From positions 1-63,786 of the forward strand of contig MGYC01000013.1 of the NCBI GenBank assembly GCA_001801575.1: a stretch of 63,786 nucleotides of DNA, in the 5' to 3' direction. The DNA is from Gammaproteobacteria bacterium RIFCSPHIGHO2_12_FULL_41_20 (GTDB taxonomy: Bacteria; Pseudomonadota; Gammaproteobacteria; DSM-16500). Position 1 is the stretch's first letter. Each line of letters begins with the position of its first letter. The notes beneath the pieces are model-generated. The model was given only the letters and a program-made list of their open reading frames with translations. It was not told the DNA's origin and made no database searches. This document shows positions 15,095 through 24,472 of this stretch, one piece after another. A program made the translations under genes and the position numbers.

Positions 15095-17059
15095 GTGAAT
15101 GATGCAATCAAGACGATTCTTTTATGGACAGTCATTGCGATTATCCTTATTTCTGTCTTTAATAACTTTTCTCGTCATGGAACAGAAGAGAAGATTAGTT
15201 ATTCTAATTTTGTGAATGAAGTACAACAGGGAAATGTACGCTCTGTTACTATCTCTGAGCAAAATGTAACCGGGCTTTTGCAAGATAATAAAGCGTTTGC
15301 TACCTACCTTCCTCTACAACAGGATAATAGTTTATTAAAAGAATTATTGGAAAAGAGAGTTGCAGTGACTGGAAAACCTCCTGAGCAACCAGGATTGTTG
15401 GTGCACTTATTAAATCTATTACCTTGGTTAATACTCATCGCATTTTGGATATATATTATTCGTCAACAAACAGGGGGTGGTCGCGGAGGTGCATTTTCCT
15501 TCGGTCGTAGTCGTGCTCGCTTGCTCGGCGAAGATCAAGTAAAAGTCACTTTTGCTGATGTAGCGGGTGTTGAAGAAGCAAAAGAAGAAGTCAAAGAGCT
15601 GGTTGATTTTCTTTGTGATCCAGGTAAGTTTCAACGATTAGGTGGGAAAATTCCTCGCGGTGTATTGTTGATGGGGCCTCCTGGTACAGGTAAAACTTTA
15701 TTGGCTAAAGCAGTGGCAGGCGAAGCGAAGGTTCCCTTTTTTACTATTTCAGGTTCGGACTTTGTGGAAATGTTTGTCGGTGTCGGTGCCTCTCGTGTTC
15801 GCGATATGTTTGAGCAAGCAAAAAAACAAGCGCCTTGTATTATTTTTATTGATGAAATTGATGCTGTAGGTCGCCATCGTGGTGCTGGATTAGGGGGAGG
15901 CCATGACGAGCGTGAACAAACATTAAATCAGTTACTGGTAGAAATGGATGGGTTTCAGGGTAATGAAGGTGTGATTGTGATTGCGGCAACGAATCGTCCT
16001 GATGTTTTAGACCCGGCTCTATTACGCCCTGGCCGATTTGATCGACAAGTTATCGTTGGGTTGCCTGATGTACGTGGAAGAGAGCAAATTTTAAAGGTAC
16101 ATGCACGACGAGTACCAGTGGCTGATGATGTTAATCTATCGGTTATTGCGCGTGGAACACCAGGGTTTTCTGGCGCTGACTTGGCGAATATTGTTAACGA
16201 AGCAGCTTTATTTGCTGCGCGTGCCAACAAAAAGTTAGTTGGTATGGATGAGTTTGAGCGAGCTAAAGATAAACTTATTATGGGAACCGAGCGTAGGTCC
16301 ATGGTAATGAGTGAGGATGAAAAGAAGCTTACGGCTTATCATGAAGCAGGTCACGCTATAGTGGGGTTACTTGTTCCTGAGCATGATCCTGTGCATAAAG
16401 TAACTATTATTCCGCGTGGACGGGCGCTAGGGGTTACTGTATTCCTACCTGAAAGTGATCGTTATAGCCATACCCGTGAATATCTCGAGAGTAAAATTGC
16501 TAGCTTATTTGGTGGTAGAATTGCTGAAGAGCTGATTTTTGGTGAGAGGAAGGTAACGACTGGTGCGTCTAATGATATTCAAAAAGCCACGGAACTAGCG
16601 CGCAATATGGTTACGAAATGGGGATTATCAGAAAAATTGGGGCCTTTAACTTTTGGTGAAAATGAAGAAGAGGTTTTCTTAGGTCATTCAGTAGCACGAC
16701 ATAAAGAGATATCAGAAACCACCTCGGGATTAATTGATAATGAAGTGCGCGGCATTGTCGAAAGAAATTACAAGCGAGCAGAGCGGTTATTAAAGGAAAA
16801 TCTCGATAAATTGCATGCAATGGCACAAGCTTTAGTAAAATATGAAACACTAGCTATTGAGCAAATTCGCGATATCATGTCAGGGAATCCTGTACAAGAT
16901 CCTCCAGGTTGGTCAAATAACAAAGAGAAAGTTAACAAAAATTCTTCTGAAAAAAACCAAAGTACAGGAGAGATTATTACTTCACCTATAGGAACTCCTC
17001 CGCCTTTACAAAACCAGGCTTTACAGCCAGATAATTTGCAGTCAGACAACCACCAATAG
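15095..17059 (+). CDS. ftsH: membrane-anchored ATP-dependent zinc metalloprotease FtsH
   Basis: FtsH degrades membrane and regulatory proteins such as LpxC and sigma-32. Two membrane segments ([15 protein letters not shown] near the N-terminus and [18 protein letters not shown] about 100 residues on) are followed by the AAA domain with Walker A GPPGTGKT and Walker [12 protein letters not shown], and the peptidase domain with HEAGH. I prefer the GTG at 15095 ([11 protein letters not shown]) because agggg lies nine bases ahead and it matches family N-termini; the GTG at 15047 would add 16 residues. The C-terminal tail is Asn/Gln-rich. folP, often next, is missing. Confidence 0.96.
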   Translation: MNDAIKTILLWTVIAIILISVFNNFSRHGTEEKISYSNFVNEVQQGNVRSVTISEQNVTGLLQDNKAFATYLPLQQDNSLLKELLEKRVAVTGKPPEQPGLLVHLLNLLPWLILIAFWIYIIRQQTGGGRGGAFSFGRSRARLLGEDQVKVTFADVAGVEEAKEEVKELVDFLCDPGKFQRLGGKIPRGVLLMGPPGTGKTLLAKAVAGEAKVPFFTISGSDFVEMFVGVGASRVRDMFEQAKKQAPCIIFIDEIDAVGRHRGAGLGGGHDEREQTLNQLLVEMDGFQGNEGVIVIAATNRPDVLDPALLRPGRFDRQVIVGLPDVRGREQILKVHARRVPVADDVNLSVIARGTPGFSGADLANIVNEAALFAARANKKLVGMDEFERAKDKLIMGTERRSMVMSEDEKKLTAYHEAGHAIVGLLVPEHDPVHKVTIIPRGRALGVTVFLPESDRYSHTREYLESKIASLFGGRIAEELIFGERKVTTGASNDIQKATELARNMVTKWGLSEKLGPLTFGENEEEVFLGHSVARHKEISETTSGLIDNEVRGIVERNYKRAERLLKENLDKLHAMAQALVKYETLAIEQIRDIMSGNPVQDPPGWSNNKEKVNKNSSEKNQSTGEIITSPIGTPPPLQNQALQPDNLQSDNHQ

Positions 17060-17094
17060 AGTAAGGCAGCGTGTTAAATGATAGGAAGTAAATC

Positions 17095-18471
17095 ATGAGT
17101 AGCTCCCCAAGAAGACGTTATTTTGGCACGGATGGAATTCGTGGGCGTGTTGGTGCATGGCCAATTACACCGGAGTTTATACTGAAGCTAGGGTGGGCTG
17201 CAGGAAAAGTGTTAGCTCGTCAGGGTCACGGCAAAGTGCTTATAGGCAAAGACACGCGGATTTCAGGTTATATGTTTGAATCTGTGCTGCAGTCAGGGTT
17301 ATCCGCATCGGGAATAGACATTCATTTGCTTGGCCCTATGCCAACTCCGGCTATTGCTTATTTAACTCGTACTTTACGTGCGCACGCAGGTATTGTGATT
17401 AGTGCTTCTCATAATCCCTACTATGACAATGGCGTGAAGTTTTTCTCTTCTCGAGGAATGAAGTTACCTGATGAGTTAGAGATGGCGATTGAGGAACAGT
17501 TAGAGCGCCCTATGACTACGGTTGATTCTGCGGAATTAGGTAAGGCAATACGCATTGTTGACGCACCGGGAAGATACGTGGAATTTTGTAAAAGTTCGGT
17601 ACCGCACGATGTGACTTTTAATGGAATGAAAATCGTAGTCGATTGTGCTAATGGCGCGGCATATCATGTTGCTCCTGATGTATTTAGAGAGTTGGGTGCT
17701 GAAATCATTGAGATAGGCGTTGAGCCAAATGGGTTAAATATCAATCTTAATTGCGGAGCAACACATCCTGAATTGTTGCAACAGTGGGTGTTGAGGGAAA
17801 AGGCGGATCTAGGTATTGCTTTAGATGGGGATGGTGATCGAGTGATTATGGTCGATCATTTGGGGAGATTAGTCAGTGGCGATGAATTGCTCTATGTTAT
17901 CGCCAGACACCAAAAATCCATAGGACAATTACAAGGGGGTGTTGTAGGGACTGTCATGTCTAATATGGGTTTTGAGCAAGCTATGCATGGTTTAGACATA
18001 GACTTTATACGTGTTCCAGTAGGAGATAGAAATATCATTAATGAGTTAACTAAACGGCGGTGGTATTTGGGAGGCGAACCTTCTGGTCATATTATCTGTT
18101 CAGAAATGCTTACTACGGGTGATGGTATTATTGCCGCATTACAAGTATTGTCAGCCATATATTATCAACAACAGCCATTAGCTACTCTATACGCAGAATT
18201 GGTTAAATATCCGCAAGTATTGCTTAATGTAAAAGTAGACTTTGAGGGGGATATAAGTAGCAACTCCCGAGTTTCTAAGGCTGTGCAAGATGTAGAATAT
18301 CAGCTAGGAAGTTGCGGTCGTGTTTTATTGCGTCGTTCAGGGACAGAGCCATTAATACGTATCATGGTAGAAGGAGAGAACGAAGTGCAGATACAGAGGT
18401 TGGCTAAACAAGTAGCAGATATAGTTCAGGAAGAGTTTTCCAAGCAAGATCCTCAAAGAAGCATTGCTTAA
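17095..18471 (+). CDS. glmM: phosphoglucosamine mutase GlmM
   Basis: GlmM converts glucosamine 6-phosphate to glucosamine 1-phosphate for UDP-GlcNAc synthesis, feeding peptidoglycan and lipid A. The 458-residue protein has the N-terminal [11 protein letters not shown], the phosphoserine loop [15 protein letters not shown] (active Ser105), the metal-binding LDGDGDR, the sugar-binding GGEPSGH and the C-terminal phosphate loop [15 protein letters not shown]. It lies 35 bp after ftsH and is probably in the same transcript. Confidence 0.97.
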   Translation: MSSSPRRRYFGTDGIRGRVGAWPITPEFILKLGWAAGKVLARQGHGKVLIGKDTRISGYMFESVLQSGLSASGIDIHLLGPMPTPAIAYLTRTLRAHAGIVISASHNPYYDNGVKFFSSRGMKLPDELEMAIEEQLERPMTTVDSAELGKAIRIVDAPGRYVEFCKSSVPHDVTFNGMKIVVDCANGAAYHVAPDVFRELGAEIIEIGVEPNGLNINLNCGATHPELLQQWVLREKADLGIALDGDGDRVIMVDHLGRLVSGDELLYVIARHQKSIGQLQGGVVGTVMSNMGFEQAMHGLDIDFIRVPVGDRNIINELTKRRWYLGGEPSGHIICSEMLTTGDGIIAALQVLSAIYYQQQPLATLYAELVKYPQVLLNVKVDFEGDISSNSRVSKAVQDVEYQLGSCGRVLLRRSGTEPLIRIMVEGENEVQIQRLAKQVADIVQEEFSKQDPQRSIA

Positions 18472-18493
18472 ACCGAAAATCCTTCTTCGGTTT
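18470..18493 (+). terminator. weak hairpin after glmM
   Basis: aaaccgaa / ttcggttt with an 8-base loop overlaps the glmM stop. There is only a short T-run within the stem, so termination is uncertain. Confidence 0.35.
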
Positions 18494-18536
18494 GCGCAGT
18501 AATTAAGCGATATTATTAACTGTCGGAAACATAACA

Positions 18537-18567
18537 CCCTCTGGTGCAAATTAATTTAACCAGAGGG
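18537..18567 (-). terminator. hairpin between glmM and the HU-like gene
   Basis: ccctctggt / accagaggg form a 9-bp stem with a 13-base AT-rich loop, 18 bp past the stop of the minus-strand HU-like gene. No clear T-tract follows on either strand. Confidence 0.4.
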
Positions 18568-18584
18568 CGTATAGATAGATAGGG

Positions 18585-18983
18585 TTAATCTACCATTTCT
18601 TTTAATCTTTTCAGTGCCTTAATCTTAACAACCTTATGGGCTGGCTTAGCTTTGATCATGATGGGCTCGCCAGTAAACGGGTTAATCCCTTGACGTGCAG
18701 GACGGGCTGCTTTTTTCACTACATTAATCTTTAAGATGCCTGGTAGTGTAAACGTGCCTGGTCCTTTAGATTTAACGTGATGTTCTACCACTTGAGTAAA
18801 ACTATCTATGACTGATACCACATCCTTTTTGGGGAGAGCGGTTAAGTCCGTTATTGTTTTAATCATGCCGCCTTTTGTTAAAGGTTCTTTAATTGCCGGC
18901 ATTTTTTTGGGAGCAGCTGCTTTAGCTACTTTACCATTACCTGATTTCCTTTTCATTTTTACCGAAGATTTTTTAACAGCCAT
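18585..18983 (-). CDS. HU-family DNA-binding protein with basic N-terminal extension
   Basis: Residues about 38-130 have the HU/IHF fold: helix-rich LTKGGMIKTITDLTALPKKDVVSVIDSFTQVV, then GPGTFTLPGILKINVVKKAARPARQGINPFTGEPIMIKAKPAHKVVKI, whose RxGxNPxTGE arm contacts DNA. The first 35 or so residues are Lys/Ala-rich (MAVKKSSVKMKRKSGNGKVA), longer than plain HU and reminiscent of nucleoid proteins with histone-like tails. I chose the ATG at 18983 because gagg lies eight bases ahead; an ATG two codons upstream is too close to it. It is not hupA/hupB by context. Confidence 0.9.
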   Translation of the reverse strand: MAVKKSSVKMKRKSGNGKVAKAAAPKKMPAIKEPLTKGGMIKTITDLTALPKKDVVSVIDSFTQVVEHHVKSKGPGTFTLPGILKINVVKKAARPARQGINPFTGEPIMIKAKPAHKVVKIKALKRLKEMVD

Positions 18984-19071
18984 AAGCATTTCCTCACAGT
19001 TAATTAACCTTATTAAAATAACATATCCTTATAATTTTGCGAGTAAAATTTTTGGTTTCTTGAGATTATAC

Positions 19072-19160
19072 GGGGGTTTGCTGAATAAAGGACAGGAGTT
19101 TCGCTGAATAAAAGATGACAAGCTACTAGAAAACTCCTGTCCTTTATTCAGCAAACCCCC
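19072..19160. repeat. perfect 30-bp inverted repeat upstream of rplM
   Basis: gggggtttgctgaataaagg... at 19072-19101 is exactly repeated in reverse complement at 19131-19160 around a 29-base centre. A second complementary pair (taaaagatgacaa at 19109-19121 and its complement at 19242-19254) overlaps this structure. It lies in the 300-bp gap between the HU-like gene and rplM and may be a mobile palindrome or a strong RNA structure. Confidence 0.92.
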
Positions 19161-19289
19161 TGTTATATAGGCGGTTAACTAAAAAATAGCATGAATAACT
19201 CTTGTCAGTTTTTCCGTATTCCTATACAATCGCTGCACTTTTTGTCATCTTTTAGTTTGTTTTTTTATCCCATGGAGTAGTACTGTAAA

Positions 19290-19730
19290 ATGAGAACGTC
19301 TTTTGCGACAAAAGAAACATTAGAGCATCGCTGGTATGTTGTGGACGCTGCTTCCCAGGTTTTAGGTAGGCTAGCGAGTCAAATTGCAAAACGCCTGCGT
19401 GGTAAGCATAAAGCTGAATATACTCCTAATGCTGATACAGGTGATTTTATTATTGTTATTAATGCATCTCAAGTGCGTGTGACGGGTAATAAGGCCAAGG
19501 ATAAAGTCTATTATAGCCATACTGGATATCCAGGTGGGATCAAAGAAATTAACTTCGAAAAACTATTAGCAACATACCCAGAGCGAGTGATTGAAAAAGC
19601 GGTTAAAGGTATGTTACCTAAAAATCCTCTTGGGCGTGCTGTATTTAAAAAACTAAAAGTATATGCGGGGGCTGAGCATCCGCATGCTGCACAACAACCA
19701 CAACCACTTTCTTTTGAAGACAGGAAATAA
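19290..19730 (+). CDS. rplM: 50S ribosomal protein L13
   Basis: L13 is an early-assembly protein of the large subunit. The sequence starts [20 protein letters not shown] and has [34 protein letters not shown] and [30 protein letters not shown], all diagnostic. At 146 residues it is slightly longer than the usual 142. It is followed after 5 bp by rpsI, the universal pairing. Confidence 0.98.
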   Translation: MRTSFATKETLEHRWYVVDAASQVLGRLASQIAKRLRGKHKAEYTPNADTGDFIIVINASQVRVTGNKAKDKVYYSHTGYPGGIKEINFEKLLATYPERVIEKAVKGMLPKNPLGRAVFKKLKVYAGAEHPHAAQQPQPLSFEDRK

Positions 19731-19735
19731 CGAGT

Positions 19736-20161
19736 ATGCCAGAACAAGTTTGCTATTATGGTACGGGTAGACGTAAAACTTCTACAGCTCGCGTTTTTTT
19801 AAAGCCAGGGAAGGGAAATATTGTTATTAACAAACGTAATTTGGATGAGTATTTTGGCCGTAAAACGGGACGAATGATGGTGTGTCATGCTCTCGAGGTT
19901 GCTCAAGTATTAGATAAGTTTGATGTTATGGTAAGCGTGTCTGGAGGTGGCATTACTGGCCAAGCTGGAGCAATACTGCATGGTATTGCACGTGCTTTAG
20001 TAGATTATGAGAGAAAAACCAGTGGGTTAGCAGATGAAGAATTAGTGATGAAAAAGGTTTTGCGCAAAGCAGGTTGCCTAACGCGAGATCCTAGAGAAGT
20101 TGAGCGTAAAAAAGTAGGTCGGCATAAAGCACGTAAAGGTACGCAATACTCCAAGCGTTAG
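19736..20161 (+). CDS. rpsI: 30S ribosomal protein S9
   Basis: S9 contacts P-site tRNA through its C-terminal tail. The protein has [21 protein letters not shown] near the start and ends in the basic [14 protein letters not shown], with the conserved final Lys-Arg. It runs 141 residues, about ten more than E. coli S9. It is co-transcribed with rplM. Confidence 0.98.
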   Translation: MPEQVCYYGTGRRKTSTARVFLKPGKGNIVINKRNLDEYFGRKTGRMMVCHALEVAQVLDKFDVMVSVSGGGITGQAGAILHGIARALVDYERKTSGLADEELVMKKVLRKAGCLTRDPREVERKKVGRHKARKGTQYSKR

Positions 20162-20214
20162 TTATTATTTATATTATTTAGTATTTAGTATTATTTTTAA
20201 CGTCGTGATATAGT

Positions 20215-20285
20215 TGGGGGATCGTCTAGTGGTAGGACTGCGGACTCTGACTCCGTTAACCTAGGTTCGAATCCTAGTCCCCCAG
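20215..20285 (+). tRNA. tRNA-Gln (anticodon CUG)
   Basis: The 71-base cloverleaf has acceptor tgggggA / tccccca with discriminator G, anticodon stem gcgga / tccgt around loop ctctgac (anticodon CTG), and TPsiC loop ttcgaat. CCA is not encoded. The U1-A72 pair is typical of tRNA-Gln. Confidence 0.96.
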
Positions 20286-20367
20286 TTTGCAGACTAATTT
20301 TGGGATTGCGTGGTAATATGTTCAGGTCCCTATATAAAGCTTATGTATTTATGCGAGGGGTATTTAG

Positions 20368-21021
20368 ATGGCGGTTACTGCGAATAAGCGATCAGTAATG
20401 ACATTGTACTCAGGAGCGTTAGATATTCTTAGTCACCGAGTACGTATTGCATTAGCAGAAAAAGGTGTAAGTTACGAAGTGACTTATGTGGAGGCACGCA
20501 ATAAGCCAGAAGATTTATTTGAGTTAAATCCTTACGGTACAGTGCCAACGTTAGTTGATCGTGAATTAGTTTTGTATGATGCAAATATTATTGCAGAATA
20601 CTTGGATGAACGCTTCCCGCACCCACCGCTTATGCCTGTTTATCCAGTAGCTCGCGCCAAAGCAAGGCTGATTATTTATCGCATTGATCGCGAGTGGAGC
20701 CCATTGATCCGCAAGTTAGAAGCAGGAAAACCTAATGAAATGAAACAGGCGGGCAAGGAGTTAGTTAGTTATTTAACGCAGCTTGCTCCTATTTTTAATT
20801 CTTCTTATTATTTTTTGAATGAAGAATTTAGTTTGGTAGATTGCTGTATTGCTCCAATTCTTTGGCGATTACCAATCTGGGGAGTGACGTTGCCAACAGC
20901 AGAAGCTAAGTCTATTAATAAGTATGCGGAACGGTTATTTCAAAGGGATTCATTTCAGGCGAGTCTTACTGAAGCAGAGCAAGAGCTACGAAAAGTAGGT
21001 AAGGCAGCGGAAATTGCATAG
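20368..21021 (+). CDS. sspA: stringent starvation protein A (GST fold)
   Basis: SspA binds RNA polymerase and aids stationary-phase and virulence gene control; in Francisella it acts with MglA-type partners. The 217-residue protein opens MAVTANKRSVMTLYSGALDILSHRVRIALAEKGV, nearly the standard SspA start, and has the thioredoxin-like domain with YGTVPTLVDREL and the helical GST C-terminal domain. The order rplM-rpsI-sspA-sspB is the usual gammaproteobacterial one (a tRNA-Gln is inserted here). sspB follows after 26 bp. Confidence 0.95.
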   Translation: MAVTANKRSVMTLYSGALDILSHRVRIALAEKGVSYEVTYVEARNKPEDLFELNPYGTVPTLVDRELVLYDANIIAEYLDERFPHPPLMPVYPVARAKARLIIYRIDREWSPLIRKLEAGKPNEMKQAGKELVSYLTQLAPIFNSSYYFLNEEFSLVDCCIAPILWRLPIWGVTLPTAEAKSINKYAERLFQRDSFQASLTEAEQELRKVGKAAEIA

Positions 21022-21047
21022 AGATAAAACTTAACAAGGGGAAGAGC

Positions 21048-21479
21048 ATGCTTTCTAATAAACCTTATTTAATGCGGGCTTTTTATGAATGGATTGTCGA
21101 TAATGGATGGACACCAGTATTAATGGCTAATGCAGAATCTCATCATTGCCAGGTCCCACAAGAATTTATTGAGCAAGGGGAGATTGTCCTAAATGTCTCG
21201 CCTGTTGCCGTTCGTGATTTAAAAATTAGTCAAGAGCTAGTGCAGTTTAAAGCCTCTTTTTCTGGGGTTATTTATTTTCTTTCTATTCCAGTCCAGGCAG
21301 TGATAGCGCTTTATGCGGATGAAGATAATGGGCAGGGAATTTTCTTTGATTTAGATCAGGACAGTATTGATTTTCCTATTGCGATGCGTGGGGATGATAT
21401 TCTGCCTTCTTTGCTTCCCACTTCAGATGATATGGCTCAGCCAGTGCGACAAAGACCACACTTAAAAGTGATTGAGTAA
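21048..21479 (+). CDS. sspB: ClpXP specificity-enhancing factor SspB
   Basis: SspB tethers ssrA-tagged proteins to ClpXP. The 143-residue protein has the substrate-binding domain (KPYLMRAFYEWIVDNGWTPVLMANAE, IVLNVSPVAVRDLKI, FSGVIYFLSIPVQAVIALYADEDNGQGIFF). After a disordered linker it ends in the short ClpX-binding tail RPHLKVIE. This links functionally to the tmRNA and SmpB also encoded in this window, whose tag ends in the ClpXP degron. Confidence 0.95.
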   Translation: MLSNKPYLMRAFYEWIVDNGWTPVLMANAESHHCQVPQEFIEQGEIVLNVSPVAVRDLKISQELVQFKASFSGVIYFLSIPVQAVIALYADEDNGQGIFFDLDQDSIDFPIAMRGDDILPSLLPTSDDMAQPVRQRPHLKVIE

Positions 21480-21522
21480 GTAAACTTTTATGCGGTTTCA
21501 TTAGATTTCCAGTGCTGGTGTG

Positions 21523-23004
21523 TTAACTAAGCACCCGTTTTACTGCATGCTGCCATTGTTGATATAACAGATCAGCTTGGGTAGCAGGTAGGTGTGGTAT
21601 ACATTCTTTGTTGCTTAGCCAAAGCTGTGATATTTCTTCTAGCGAAGCATAGATGCCAACATGTAAGCCGGCAAGGTAGGCGGCACCGAGGGCACTGGTT
21701 TCTATGCATGCAGGGCGTTGAATACGTAATTGCAATATATCAGCTAAGAATTGCAGTAACCAATTATTGTTGGCCATGCCACCATCTACACGTACTGTTT
21801 CTATGGGTAAATTACTATCTAAGCTAATGGCTTGTAATAAATCACGGCTTTGATAGGCAACGCTTTCCAGGGCAGCGCGAACAATATGTTCTCGCTGGCT
21901 GTTGCGTGTTAATCCGAGTAATGCCCCACGTGCGTCTGGATCCCAGTAGGGGGCACCTAAGCCAGTAAATGCAGGAATAAGATAGATGCCATTTGTATCA
22001 GGAGTGCATTGCGCTATGGTTTCTGTTTCTGCGGCAGTATTAATGATTTTTAATGTATCACGTAACCATTTAATAGTGGTTCCTGCACAAAAAATACTTC
22101 CCTCTAAGCCGTATGTTACTTGTCCATGAATTCGGTATGCTATGGTAGAGAGTAATTTATTGTTAGATAAAACAGCATGTGCCCCTGTATTAAGTAGCAT
22201 GAAACCACCAGTGCCATAAGTGGCTTTGACCATGCCAGCATGAAAACAGGCTTGACCTACAGTAGCAGCTTGTTGATCGCCAGCCATGCCAGTAATAGGT
22301 ATGCTCTGTCCTAAAATAGTTTCATCGAGATTACCAAAATGTGCAGTATTATCTAAAACGCATGGCAACAAACAGGCGGGAATCTGCAAGGCTTGTAGTA
22401 TGTCTTGATCCCAATCCTGAGTATGGATATTAAAAAATAATGTTCGTGATGCATTGGTAATGTCAGTAAAGTGAGATTTTTGTTTTGTTAAGTGCCACAG
22501 TAGGTAGGTATCCACTGTACCAAATAACAACTCACTTTTTTCTGCTTGCTCACGAGCATAAGCCACGTTTTCTAGAACCCATACGAGTTTAGTGGCTGAA
22601 AAGTATGGATCCAGTAATAGCCCAGTTTTTTGTTGTAACTTAGAACAAATAGGATGTGACGAGAGTTGTTTGCATAGATCACTAGTGCGCCGATCTTGCC
22701 AAACAATGGCTGGATAAATAGGCTTGCCCGTGATTTTGTTCCAAACAATGGTTGTTTCACGTTGATTAGAGATACCAATGGCGGCTATTTGTGATGCGTG
22801 AATACGAGATTTTTTGAGGACTTCCCGACAGCAAGCTATAGTGTTACTTAGCATTTCTTCTGGATTTTGCTCTACCCAACCTGGCTGGGGAAAAGATTGC
22901 CCTAAAGGTATTTCATGTTGGCTTACTAGCTGGTTTGTAGATGTGAATAAAATAGCGCGACTATTTGTTGTGCCTTGATCAATAGCCAGTAAGTAGGTTG
23001 ACAT
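21523..23004 (-). CDS. glpK: glycerol kinase
   Basis: GlpK phosphorylates glycerol to glycerol 3-phosphate. The 493-residue FGGY kinase starts MSTYLLAIDQGTTNSRAILF and has PGWVEQNPEEML, GISNQRETTIVWNKITGKPIYPAIVWQDRRT, GTGGFMLLNTG and the C-terminal signature AYQSRDLL...VDGGMANNNWLLQFLADIL. Length is normal. No glpF or glpD is next to it. It ends convergently with sspB and starts 40 bp after the thioesterase gene, so it may share the NRPS-thioesterase transcript. Confidence 0.97.
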   Translation of the reverse strand: MSTYLLAIDQGTTNSRAILFTSTNQLVSQHEIPLGQSFPQPGWVEQNPEEMLSNTIACCREVLKKSRIHASQIAAIGISNQRETTIVWNKITGKPIYPAIVWQDRRTSDLCKQLSSHPICSKLQQKTGLLLDPYFSATKLVWVLENVAYAREQAEKSELLFGTVDTYLLWHLTKQKSHFTDITNASRTLFFNIHTQDWDQDILQALQIPACLLPCVLDNTAHFGNLDETILGQSIPITGMAGDQQAATVGQACFHAGMVKATYGTGGFMLLNTGAHAVLSNNKLLSTIAYRIHGQVTYGLEGSIFCAGTTIKWLRDTLKIINTAAETETIAQCTPDTNGIYLIPAFTGLGAPYWDPDARGALLGLTRNSQREHIVRAALESVAYQSRDLLQAISLDSNLPIETVRVDGGMANNNWLLQFLADILQLRIQRPACIETSALGAAYLAGLHVGIYASLEEISQLWLSNKECIPHLPATQADLLYQQWQHAVKRVLS

Positions 23005-23044
23005 AAGGGACGTCCATTGTCGGTTGTTTATTAATGGGTGCGAG

Positions 23045-24265
23045 TCATAGTTCTTTTCTTTTACTAGGGAAAAATTTTAGTAAGCGCTCTTGTTCTTGTC
23101 GTCTTGTATTAGGGTACATGACTGTATGCGGTGCTAAACTTAATGCTTGGCCGGGAACTGGTGGGGTTGTAGATGTAACGGAGATGGGCTCTATAGTATC
23201 GGTTTGCATATGACTGCTGCCATCATCTAATGCACTAAAAGGGATAAAGTTGAACCAGTTTCGCGCTCTCTGTAATACCCATTGTGCTTTCTGCGGAGGA
23301 ATGGAAAGGAGCAAATCGCGCATTTTCTGCAGTAGTGCATCATCATTTACCTTTTCATCCCGGTTCTCCTGAAGAGATGTTGTAAAGTAGTGATGAATAG
23401 AATTAGCTAGCTCACTGGCATGGGCTTGTTCAATGATGGAAGAATGGGTTTGTTGTGGGTAAGTATAGGCAATCAAGTGTCCAGGTTTTGCATAGGGCTC
23501 CCAACTCATTAGCAATCGGCCGTTATATTTGGTATCTGTTGCGGATGTGGTGGCAATAGCTAAAGATTCTAGCTTGCTACCTAAGTCACTGGCCGGAGCG
23601 ATTGTGCTAGTGCATAAGCTGGCAATGTTTTCATATATTATTTTCAAATATATAGGAGCAATAGAATTGTGTGCTAAATCACTGTCGTTTTGATAAAGCT
23701 GCTGAGTTAGTAATAAGAATTGTTGTAAAATGGGTTGCTGACTAATCTGTGCTAGTTCTGGGTTAGGGATGTTGATCTGTTCATGACCACATAGATATAA
23801 AACGTAGTTGATCATTGCTAAGAGATCAGCCGTGGCTAAAGGATTATTAGGGCATAGATAGGCTTGGGAGAGAGCTGGAGCAGGTTGATCAATTAAATAT
23901 GCAGCAACGTGGTATTGTTCTTGTTCTATTTGTTGTGCAACTTGAATTGCTAGGGTTGCTCCCAGTGAATAACCAACGATGCAATAGGGGCCTTCAGGGG
24001 CAAGCTCATACATTTCTTGCTTGATTGCTGTACAAAGTTGATCAAAGTTCCATGTTGCGGTGGGATCGTTATGCCGAGGATCTTGAAAAATATAAATGGG
24101 ACGTTCGGGTTGTTGCTTTTGTAGTGCATCAGCAAGTGATTTAAGTTCAAACGGATTGCCGGTGATGCCTGGTATAAGAAAAATGGGTGGCGATGTTAGT
24201 GTGGTAGTGGGTGTATTTCCGGGTATCCTTGGGTCGTGACCAGAAACTCTAACAAAAACAGACAT
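23045..24265 (-). CDS. stand-alone thioesterase-domain protein (alpha/beta hydrolase)
   Basis: The 406-residue protein has an N-terminal domain like the thioesterases of PKS/NRPS systems. FLIPGITGNPFELKSLADAL forms the first strand and oxyanion region, GYSLGA has the nucleophile Ser100, LIDQPAPA holds a likely catalytic Asp126, and H in PQQTHSSI is a likely catalytic His. The last 120 or so residues are not part of that domain and end in a disordered, basic tail (SKRKEL). It follows the NRPS gene on the same strand and probably releases the product of that module or edits misloaded carrier protein. No signal peptide or membrane segment is seen. Confidence 0.85.
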   Translation of the reverse strand: MSVFVRVSGHDPRIPGNTPTTTLTSPPIFLIPGITGNPFELKSLADALQKQQPERPIYIFQDPRHNDPTATWNFDQLCTAIKQEMYELAPEGPYCIVGYSLGATLAIQVAQQIEQEQYHVAAYLIDQPAPALSQAYLCPNNPLATADLLAMINYVLYLCGHEQINIPNPELAQISQQPILQQFLLLTQQLYQNDSDLAHNSIAPIYLKIIYENIASLCTSTIAPASDLGSKLESLAIATTSATDTKYNGRLLMSWEPYAKPGHLIAYTYPQQTHSSIIEQAHASELANSIHHYFTTSLQENRDEKVNDDALLQKMRDLLLSIPPQKAQWVLQRARNWFNFIPFSALDDGSSHMQTDTIEPISVTSTTPPVPGQALSLAPHTVMYPNTRRQEQERLLKFFPSKRKEL

Positions 24266-24452
24266 AACGCGACTCCTCTTTGAGTATTTTTTATAATAAT
24301 TACTTATGAGATTTTTTTATCATGTTTGTTCTATAAGAAATCAAATTATGTTCAAATTTATTATTATAACTTACATTTTTATAGATTCAAGGCTGACTGG
24401 CTGTAAGAGGAGGTGAAAGTTCTATTCATTTTTCTTGTTCGGAGTTCATACA

Positions 24453-24467
24453 TGTCAACAGACCTTA
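24453..24467. repeat. solo end of the GGGTCTGTTGACA element
   Basis: tgtcaacagacctta matches the terminal repeat of the small element at 44210-44297 and lies a few bases after the NRPS stop codon. Only one end is present. The rest of this 207-bp gap between the NRPS and the thioesterase holds no other feature I can support. Confidence 0.55.
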
Positions 24468-24472
24468 GTGTT

